Below, in pieces: positions 33,718 through 39,760 of a stretch of 39,760 bases of DNA (positions within the stretch are counted from its first letter, which is position 1; each line of letters begins with the position of its first letter). Below the pieces are notes generated by a model that saw only the letters and a program-made list of their open reading frames with translations, searched no databases and was not told where the DNA came from. The stretch is from Bacteroidales bacterium (GTDB taxonomy: Bacteria > Bacteroidota > Bacteroidia > Bacteroidales > P3), in NCBI GenBank assembly GCA_017480525.1, contig JAFVAM010000084.1, forward strand, positions 1-39,760. The letters are read 5' to 3'. A program made the position numbers and the translations under genes.

Positions 33718-34653
33718 ATGGAGAAAGACAGTAAGATATACGTAGCGGGGCACCGGGGTATGGTGGGATCGGCCATCGTCAGGGAGCTGCAGCGGAAGGG
33801 ATATACGAACATCGTCACCCGCAGCCATGCCGAGCTGGACCTGTGCCGACAGGAACAGGTGGAGAGGTTCTTTGCCGAGGAGCAACCGGAATATGTGTTC
33901 CTGGCAGCCGCCAAGGTGGGTGGCATTGCCGCCAACAACGCCGCGCTGGCAGACTTCATGTATGAGAACATGGTGCTTGAGATGAATGTCATCCATGCCG
34001 CCTGGAAGAACGGCGTCAAGAAGCTGGAGTTCCTCGGCAGCAGCTGCATCTATCCCCGCCTTGCGCCACAGCCGATGAAGGAAGACTGCCTGCTGACCTC
34101 GGCCCTGGAACCCACCAACGAAGCCTATGCGCTGGCGAAAATCAGCGGACTGAAATACTGCGAATACCTCAACCGTCAATACGGCACCGACTATATCAGC
34201 GTCATGCCCACCAACCTCTATGGCCCCAACGACAACTACCACCCAGAGTACAGCCATGTGCTGCCGGCCATGCTGCGCCGGTTCCACGAGGCCAAGGTGC
34301 AGGGGCTGCCGGAGGTGACCTGCTGGGGCGACGGCAGCGCGCTGAGGGAATTCCTCTACGTGGATGACCTCGCCGACCTCTGTGTCTTCCTGATGAACAG
34401 CTACAGCGGCAACGAGACCGTCAACGCCGGCACCGGGAAGGAAATAAGCATCAAAGCCCTGGCCGAGATGGTTGCAGAGGTGACAGGATATACGGGGGCC
34501 ATCAAGTGGGATCCCACCCGTCCCAACGGCACACCGAGAAAACTGCTCGACGTCGGCAAGGCGGCGCAGCTGGGATGGACATATAAAACCGAGTTGCGCG
34601 ACGGTATCCGCATGGCATACGAAGACTACCTGAAGAGATGGCAACAGCAATAG
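33718..34653 (+). CDS. fcl: GDP-L-fucose synthase
   Basis: The 311-residue epimerase/reductase completes GDP-L-fucose synthesis. The N-terminal NADP-binding motif is YVAGHRGMVGSAIV, followed by VFLAAAKVGGI, FLGSSCIYPRLAPQPMKED and the catalytic Tyr-Lys in YALAKISG, and MPTNLYGPNDNY. All are standard for WcaG/Fcl proteins. Its fucose donor is the expected substrate for the fucosyltransferase at 37611. The 3' end overlaps the wzt start by 16 bases (34638-34653), indicating tight coupling. Confidence 0.96.
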   Translation: MEKDSKIYVAGHRGMVGSAIVRELQRKGYTNIVTRSHAELDLCRQEQVERFFAEEQPEYVFLAAAKVGGIAANNAALADFMYENMVLEMNVIHAAWKNGVKKLEFLGSSCIYPRLAPQPMKEDCLLTSALEPTNEAYALAKISGLKYCEYLNRQYGTDYISVMPTNLYGPNDNYHPEYSHVLPAMLRRFHEAKVQGLPEVTCWGDGSALREFLYVDDLADLCVFLMNSYSGNETVNAGTGKEISIKALAEMVAEVTGYTGAIKWDPTRPNGTPRKLLDVGKAAQLGWTYKTELRDGIRMAYEDYLKRWQQQ

Positions 34654-35915
34654 AGTTCAGCAATATAAGCAAGATATACCGCCTGGGCATGGTCTCCACC
34701 GGCACCCTGGCGCACGACCTGAAACGGTGGTGGACAATGAACATCCGCCATCAGGAGGACCCCTTCCTCACCATCGGGGAGACGAACGACCGCAGCACCA
34801 AGGGCGAGAGCGAATACGTATGGGCGCTGAAGGACATCGACTTCAAGGTGGAGCAGGGCGACGTGGTGGGCATCATCGGCAAGAACGGTGCGGGGAAAAG
34901 CACCCTGCTGAAGATACTCTCCAAAGTCACTGCCCCCACCACGGGAACTATCCGCGCCCGTGGCCGCATAGGTTCCCTGCTTGAGGTCGGCACGGGCTTC
35001 CATCCCGAGATGACAGGCCGCGAGAACATCTACATGAACGGTGCCATCCTCGGCATGAAGAAAGACGAAATCAGCCGCAAGCTGGACGAAATCATCGACT
35101 TCAGCGGCTGCGAGCGCTATATCGACACCCCCGTCAAACGATACAGCAGCGGCATGATGGTCCGCCTCGGCTTCGCCGTCGCCGCCCACCTCGACCCTGA
35201 GATACTGGTGGTCGATGAGGTCTTGGCCGTCGGCGATGCCGAATTCCAAAAGAAAGCCATCGGCAAGATGCAAGACGTAAGCCACGGCGAAGGCCGCACG
35301 GTGCTATTCGTCAGCCACAATATGGATTCTATAAGACAGTTATGCAATAATTGTATATTGATTGAAAACGGTTCAATAATCATGAATGGAGAAACGTCGG
35401 ATGTTATCCTCCATTACCTTGAACACAACCAAAAAACCTTGTTAGACAGATATGATACACAGTGTGAATCCAAGATCTCAGCGAATGGAATAGAACTTCT
35501 GGAGTTGAAAATTGTTGATAAGGCGAAGAATGACTACAATGGAATAATTCGTGTAACAGACAGGTTTGGATTTTATATACGCTATAAGATAAACCAAACT
35601 GTTTATAAACCAGATTTATCATTCCTTATTTCTACAGAAAAGGGGGAAAAAGTTTTTCATAGTGTCTATCGAACCGACAATTATTCCGATGGGGAGAAAA
35701 CCTACATAGCTTGGATACCAGGCAATCTTCTTAATAGTCTAAACTATATGTTTACGCTAGGTATTACAACATCTAACCCTGTCAAAATACACATAAATCA
35801 TTCCATTAGATTTACCGTGAGTGACGATTATAATTCTCCCACAAGACGAAGTAATTATCGTGACTATTTCCACGGTGTTGTAAGACCAGATATACAATGG
35901 GAAGAAAGTAAATAA
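34638..35915 (+). CDS. Polysaccharide ABC-exporter ATPase with C-terminal carbohydrate-binding domain (Wzt-like)
   Basis: A 425-residue protein. The ATPase domain (about 1-235) has Walker A in IIGKNGAGKSTLLKIL (about 78-92), signature RYSSGM (about 170), Walker B ILVVDEVLAVGD and H-loop LFVSHNM (about 225). The C-terminal part (about 250-425) is a beta-rich domain of the Wzt-C type, which in related exporters binds the glycan's terminal modification. Around 35320-35335 the DNA changes abruptly from GC-rich to AT-rich and stays so through the next two genes, so the two protein halves have different histories. It should pair with the Wzm-like permease at 29908. It is directly followed by a methyltransferase gene, as expected for a cap-and-reader system. 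Confidence 0.92.
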   Translation: MATAIEFSNISKIYRLGMVSTGTLAHDLKRWWTMNIRHQEDPFLTIGETNDRSTKGESEYVWALKDIDFKVEQGDVVGIIGKNGAGKSTLLKILSKVTAPTTGTIRARGRIGSLLEVGTGFHPEMTGRENIYMNGAILGMKKDEISRKLDEIIDFSGCERYIDTPVKRYSSGMMVRLGFAVAAHLDPEILVVDEVLAVGDAEFQKKAIGKMQDVSHGEGRTVLFVSHNMDSIRQLCNNCILIENGSIIMNGETSDVILHYLEHNQKTLLDRYDTQCESKISANGIELLELKIVDKAKNDYNGIIRVTDRFGFYIRYKINQTVYKPDLSFLISTEKGEKVFHSVYRTDNYSDGEKTYIAWIPGNLLNSLNYMFTLGITTSNPVKIHINHSIRFTVSDDYNSPTRRSNYRDYFHGVVRPDIQWEESK

Positions 35916-35921
35916 TTCGTC

Positions 35922-37604
35922 ATGGAAAGAGCTAAGCCGTCATACACCACATTAGAAAAAATAGAAGCAATTGCAGAGACTGCTTTAGGTTTCAGTAATA
36001 TCAAAAACATATTTGAATTTGGAGCGCGTTATGGCGAAGACTCTGTTGAGTTTGCCAAAAGATACGGCTGTGCGTCCATATATTCGTTCGAATGTAACGG
36101 AAATACATTAGAACAATGTAGACAAAATACCAGTAAATATCCAAACATTGTTTTAACATCAAAGGCGGTGTCAGACTATGATGGCACTGCAACATTCTAT
36201 CCAATTGACAAAGAAAAAACAGTAACCACTTGGGAAGATGGAAATCAGGGAGCATCCTCACTGCTAAAAGCATCAGGGAAATATGAATTGGAACAATATG
36301 CACAAACGGAGACCATGGTTCAATGCGTACGACTGGATACATTTTTAAGAGAACACAATATCCCTTCTATAGACATACTATGGATGGATATTCAGGGTGC
36401 AGAATTAAAGGCTCTTAAAGGCCTCGGACGACGAATTAGCGATGTACGTATTATTCAATGTGAGGTGGAAATGATAGAGATTTATAGAGGGCAACCTCTC
36501 TTTAAAGAAATTAAAAGGTATCTTCTGCATCATGGATTTCGTTTTGTTGGGTTTTCCTCTAAAAGTAACTACTCTGGTGATGCAATATTTATCCACAAAG
36601 ACTATCTCAATATTAATTGTTCCGCATTATGCAGGTGGATATTAGTCAGTGAAACATCAACAGATGACTATCGCGGGATGATAATGAGAAAAATCACAAA
36701 TAGATATCTTCTCTTCCTGCGCAAGATAAAACGTTTCGGAGACACTTTCCATGTCCATAAACCTGGTGTCGAATATAATGAAATTATCGAATGGAAAAGA
36801 AAAATTTTCAACCCGCTTATAGGCAAAGATGTTCAATACAGATGTATTGTAAAAGACAGTCACATAGTAGATGTGGTTGTTCCAACAACAAATAAGGATA
36901 CTGTTACTTTAGAGCATTGTATTAATTCAATTCGTAAGTATCTCAAACATCCTATTGGAAACATTTATATTGTCTCTCCTTCAAATGATATAACTCGGCG
37001 TATCGCTACCGAAAACAAATGCATCTTTATTGATGAGTCAACTGTAATAAAAGATCTTTCAAAAGAAGACATTCATTACAATGTTGTCGGCAAAGACAGA
37101 TCTGGATGGCTTTTCCAGCAACTTATAAAGCTATCCGTGGATACGTTTGCTGAAAATGAACATATTCTGGTAATGGACTCGGACACTTTTCTAGTGCATT
37201 CCGTCAAATATCTTCATAAGGGGAGAATAATTTTGAACACCTCGGATGAATATTACGAGACGTACTTCAAAGTTTATAGAAACCTTATGAAAGAAAATCC
37301 AGTATCGCCCAATTCATTTATAACCCACGGAATGCTTTTTTCAAAACAATATCTCTCGGAAATGAAGCAATTTATTTCAAAAAGGAATCAAAAAAATTGG
37401 GTAGAAGCGATTTTAAACAATGTTGATTATTCTGATCCTTCTGGTTTCTCTGAATATGAAACTTATGGCAATTATCTTTTGCGACACCACCCAACCATGG
37501 TCAAACTTGAATATTGGTTTAATTATAGTGGATCACGACTGGAAGACACAGAGAATTTGCCTCGATATATTAAAACCGTATCGTTGCACAGCTACAACCG
37601 ATAA
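35922..37604 (+). CDS. Fusion of FkbM-type methyltransferase and DUF6492-like glycosyltransferase
   Basis: The 560-residue product has two parts. Residues about 25-235 are a FkbM-family SAM methyltransferase: NIFEFGARYGEDSVEFAKRY (SAM-binding region), IYSFECNGNTLEQC and IDILWMDIQGAELKALKGLG, the family's hallmark. Residues about 310-555 resemble DUF6492/GT-A-like proteins: VDVVVPTTNKDTVTLEHCIN, SIRKYLKHPIGNIYIVSP and the DxD-like ILVMDSDTFLVH (about 416). One protein could therefore both extend and methylate a glycan. It lies 6 bases after wzt, in the same AT-rich block, and 6 bases before the fucosyltransferase gene. Sugar donors and the methylated position cannot be read from the sequence. 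Confidence 0.8.
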   Translation: MERAKPSYTTLEKIEAIAETALGFSNIKNIFEFGARYGEDSVEFAKRYGCASIYSFECNGNTLEQCRQNTSKYPNIVLTSKAVSDYDGTATFYPIDKEKTVTTWEDGNQGASSLLKASGKYELEQYAQTETMVQCVRLDTFLREHNIPSIDILWMDIQGAELKALKGLGRRISDVRIIQCEVEMIEIYRGQPLFKEIKRYLLHHGFRFVGFSSKSNYSGDAIFIHKDYLNINCSALCRWILVSETSTDDYRGMIMRKITNRYLLFLRKIKRFGDTFHVHKPGVEYNEIIEWKRKIFNPLIGKDVQYRCIVKDSHIVDVVVPTTNKDTVTLEHCINSIRKYLKHPIGNIYIVSPSNDITRRIATENKCIFIDESTVIKDLSKEDIHYNVVGKDRSGWLFQQLIKLSVDTFAENEHILVMDSDTFLVHSVKYLHKGRIILNTSDEYYETYFKVYRNLMKENPVSPNSFITHGMLFSKQYLSEMKQFISKRNQKNWVEAILNNVDYSDPSGFSEYETYGNYLLRHHPTMVKLEYWFNYSGSRLEDTENLPRYIKTVSLHSYNR

Positions 37605-37610
37605 ATATAA

Positions 37611-38438
37611 ATGTTCAAAACTATAGTCTTCAACGGTGGATTGGGAAACCAGATGTTTCAATATGCCTTCTACCTTCAATTGAAGAAAATTTATCCAATA
37701 GACATTTTTCTCTTCGACATTGAGCAATCGCAGGGGTGTCACAATGGATTTGAATTAGATAAGATATTTCACACTGAAAGTCTGAAAAATGCTCGTAACT
37801 ATAGAAGAATAAAAAGAAGGTGCCCGTGGTTGCTAAACCAATTTCAACCAACCATACAAGAACACAGCTATGAGTACGACAAAGCCTATCTCAAGACCTC
37901 TCATTTATTAGTACGATATGAAGGCTATTGGCAAAGTGAAAAGTATTTTTCACCCATCAAACAAGATATACAGAGATCTTTTTCCTTCAGAATGGACCTT
38001 CTTAATAATGAGACTCAAAACATTGCACGGGAAATAATTGGCAAAGAAACTATTTCTGTACATATAAGACGAGGGGATTATCTTCCCTTGCCACATTTTT
38101 GCAAGTGTTCCATTGACTATTATAAACGAGCGATGTCGTATATGACAGAGAATCTAAATAGCACTACATTCCTCTTCTTCTCCGACGATATAAACTGGGT
38201 AAAGGAAAACATCCCCTGCACTAGTGCAATTTATGTCTCATGCAATCATGATTCTGACAGTTGGCAGGATATGTACCTAATGACTCAATGCAAACATAAC
38301 ATCATTGCCAATTCAACTTTCAGCTGGTGGGGAGCATGGCTTAATAAGAACCCTAATAAAAAAGTTATTGCTCCTGCACGATGGCTCAACGATTCTCCAC
38401 TTTATGACGTCATACCCCAGGGTTGGATTACTCTATGA
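37611..38438 (+). CDS. Alpha-1,2-fucosyltransferase (GT11 family)
   Basis: The 275-residue product begins IVFNGGLGNQMFQYAFYLQL, the N-terminal GT11 motif, and carries the GDP-fucose-binding ISVHIRRGDYLPL (about residue 150), IANSTFSWWGAWLN and KVIAPARWLND near the C-terminus. GT11 enzymes transfer L-fucose from GDP-fucose, and gmd and fcl in the same locus supply the donor. The linkage follows from the family (alpha-1,2); the acceptor is unknown. The gene is AT-rich like the preceding one. Its TGA overlaps, as ATGA, the start of a truncated glycosyltransferase. Confidence 0.92.
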   Translation: MFKTIVFNGGLGNQMFQYAFYLQLKKIYPIDIFLFDIEQSQGCHNGFELDKIFHTESLKNARNYRRIKRRCPWLLNQFQPTIQEHSYEYDKAYLKTSHLLVRYEGYWQSEKYFSPIKQDIQRSFSFRMDLLNNETQNIAREIIGKETISVHIRRGDYLPLPHFCKCSIDYYKRAMSYMTENLNSTTFLFFSDDINWVKENIPCTSAIYVSCNHDSDSWQDMYLMTQCKHNIIANSTFSWWGAWLNKNPNKKVIAPARWLNDSPLYDVIPQGWITL

Positions 38439-38524
38439 ATAATAAACTAATGGCACTTGCTCCTATAGTTCTCTTTGTTTACAACCGCCCATGGTACGTT
38501 AGGCAGACGGAGGAAGCCTTGTAA
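38435..38524 (+). pseudogene. Truncated family 2-like glycosyltransferase (N-terminal stump)
   Basis: A 29-codon frame (MNNKLMALAPIVLFVYNRPW, ending QTEEAL and TAA) has exactly the opening of GT2-type enzymes, where PIVLFVYNRP is followed by a helix ending EAL. The rest of the enzyme is missing; downstream sequence to 38726 shows only short broken frames. It starts as ATGA with the fucosyltransferase stop, so it was once part of the operon. Confidence 0.75.
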
Positions 38525-38726
38525 CACCAACAAGTAAAAAAGACTGATTGGATTGGCATGGATATGATACGACACATTAGACGCAAACTAAAGTATCGAT
38601 ACCCTGAACATTGTCTCGTCCATGATATACTTTCTATAGGCGTAGCTATTACTGCAACCTGAAGGTTGTTCACACTTCAAAAATGGATAATATGCCCTCG
38701 AAAAACGGAACCCACAGATAACCACT
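38525..38726. other. Degraded region between the glycan locus and the AAA-ATPase gene
   Basis: AT-rich sequence of 202 bases with no intact gene. The frame of the glycosyltransferase stump remains open after its TAA for about 48 codons (to a TGA near 38660), but the residues do not resemble GT2 enzymes. It looks like a deletion junction. No clear promoter or terminator is seen. Confidence 0.5.
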
Positions 38727-39760
38727 ATGAAATACCCAATTGGAATACAGAGTTTCGAAGAAATCATCAACAATGGCTATGTTTATATAGATAAGACAGC
38801 GCTGATCTTCAAGGCTATATCAGAAGGGAAGTATTATTTCCTCTCTCGTCCGCGACGTTTCGGCAAAAGCCTACTATTATCTACATTCGAGGCTTATTTC
38901 TCTGGCAAGAAAGAATTGTTCGATGGACTTGCAATCAGCCAGATGGAGAAGGAGTGGACAGCCTATCCTATTCTGCACATAGACTTGAACAGCCGCGAAT
39001 ACAAAGACGAGTTCTCGCTTGAAGCCGAATTGAACCGTCATTTAGAGCAATGGGAGAGGCTGTACGGCGACGAATTCAAAAACCGTGCCACCGAGGAACG
39101 TTTCTTACAGATAATCTACAAAGCATACGAGAAGACCGGGAAGCAGGTGGTCATACTCGTGGACGAGTACGACAAACCCCTGTTACAGACCATTGGGAAC
39201 CAGCCTCTTCAGGATGCATACCGCAGCAAACTGAAAGCCTTCTACTCGGTGCTAAAGACCTGCGATGCCAAGATTAGATTCGCCTTCCTTACGGGCGTGA
39301 CGAAATTCGGCAAAGTGAGCGTATTTAGCGACCTGAATAACCTGTTCGACCTCTCGTTCGACCGACGGTATGTGAGACTCTGTGGCATAAGCGAGAACGA
39401 ATTGCACAGCTATCTCGACGAAGGAGTTGCCTCACTGGCTGCCGACAATGGTATGTCCAAAGAAGAATGCTACGCAAAATTGAAAGAGGACTACGACGGC
39501 TACCACTTCGAGTTGTGCACTGAGGGAATTTACAACCCTTTCAGCGTGCTATGTACACTGGCCAGCGGACAGTTTAAGGACTACTGGTTCGAGACGGGGA
39601 CACCATCCTTTTTAGTGGAGCAATTGAAGAAAACCAACTTCCCGTTGGAAGACCTCACACGGACGGAACTCTCTGCCGACACGCTGAACAGCATCGACAT
39701 CATGGACGAGAACCCCATACCGCTCGTCTACCAAAGCGGATATTTGACCATCACGGGGTA
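38727..39760 (+). CDS. AAA-ATPase-like / PD-(D/E)XK nuclease family protein (partial, runs off the window)
   Basis: An open frame of 344 codons continues to the window end without a stop. It begins MKYPIGIQSFEEIINNGYVY, then IDKTALI, and has the Walker A variant SRPRRFGKSLLLSTF (about residue 42) and Walker B VVILVDEYDKPL (about 145), followed by FLTGVTKFGKVSVFSDLNNL. These are hallmarks of the large AAA-ATPase_like family that ends in a PD-(D/E)XK nuclease domain, which would lie beyond the window. Members are present in many copies in Bacteroidales and related anaerobes, and their role is unsettled, with mobile or defence functions suggested. Base composition is intermediate. It is probably unrelated to the glycan locus. 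Confidence 0.88.
   Translation, partial: MKYPIGIQSFEEIINNGYVYIDKTALIFKAISEGKYYFLSRPRRFGKSLLLSTFEAYFSGKKELFDGLAISQMEKEWTAYPILHIDLNSREYKDEFSLEAELNRHLEQWERLYGDEFKNRATEERFLQIIYKAYEKTGKQVVILVDEYDKPLLQTIGNQPLQDAYRSKLKAFYSVLKTCDAKIRFAFLTGVTKFGKVSVFSDLNNLFDLSFDRRYVRLCGISENELHSYLDEGVASLAADNGMSKEECYAKLKEDYDGYHFELCTEGIYNPFSVLCTLASGQFKDYWFETGTPSFLVEQLKKTNFPLEDLTRTELSADTLNSIDIMDENPIPLVYQSGYLTITG

Noticed and set aside
38522..38670. Read-through of the TAA in the glycosyltransferase stump to make a longer protein
   Set aside because: The continued frame (HQQVKKTDWIGMDMIRH and onward) does not resemble a GT2 enzyme, and nothing indicates recoding.

Overview
The window comes from a GC-rich member of the Bacteroidota, most likely order Bacteroidales; I cannot fix the genus. 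The signs are promoters of the Bacteroidetes type (TTTG, a 17-19 bp spacer, then TAnnTTTG), A/T-rich start regions without clear Shine-Dalgarno sites, an UpxY/NusG-like antiterminator at the head of a glycan locus, a DPP-III-like lipoprotein, a giant alpha-2-macroglobulin-like protein, and an AAA-ATPase/PD-(D/E)XK family protein.

Layout. (1) 1-1899: the tail of an unknown + strand gene, purE on the - strand, and a secreted lamin-tail-domain protein on the + strand. (2) 1893-15064: one long - strand operon, read from right to left: wza, wzc, rmlA, rmlC, rmlD, wbpB-like, wbpD-like, wbpE-like, a UDP-HexNAc 6-dehydrogenase, a WbpM/CapD-type dehydratase and an LtaS-like sulfatase-fold transferase. 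It supplies dTDP-rhamnose and a UDP-2,3-diamino-glucuronate derivative plus an export/regulation pair, yet holds no glycosyltransferase, flippase or polymerase. (3) 15552-19470: a + strand run of a KamB-like P-loop protein, a KamC-like MutS-family ATPase and a flotillin. (4) 19513-25783: on the - strand, a 1995-residue alpha-2-macroglobulin-like protein and a tRNA-Ser(UGA). (5) 25926-27572: a DPP-III-like metallopeptidase lipoprotein with its own promoter and terminator. (6) 27870-38438: a second, + strand glycan locus: upxY, initiating sugar transferase, wzm, nucleotidyltransferase-like protein, a small unknown gene, a chimeric gene relic, gmd, fcl, wzt, an FkbM methyltransferase/glycosyltransferase fusion, an alpha-1,2-fucosyltransferase and the stump of another glycosyltransferase. 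It looks like an ABC-transporter-dependent polysaccharide locus using GDP-fucose. (7) 38727-end: an incomplete AAA-ATPase-like/PD-(D/E)XK family gene.

Main discoveries. Three intergenic regions carry the same unusual architecture: degenerate 11-bp units in opposite orientation on either side of an 8-bp centre, phased to about one helical turn and lying upstream of a + strand promoter. The second glycan locus shows its own history: a 65-codon open frame at 32349 is a fusion of the first 28 codons of wzt with the 3' end of the nucleotidyltransferase gene and marks where wzt probably once sat next to wzm; and wzt itself switches abruptly from GC-rich to AT-rich just after its ATPase domain, so its glycan-recognition domain, the methyltransferase fusion and the fucosyltransferase look like one exchanged cassette. 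The Wzc-like kinase ends in a tail of 15 tyrosines encoded by a hexanucleotide repeat that could change length.
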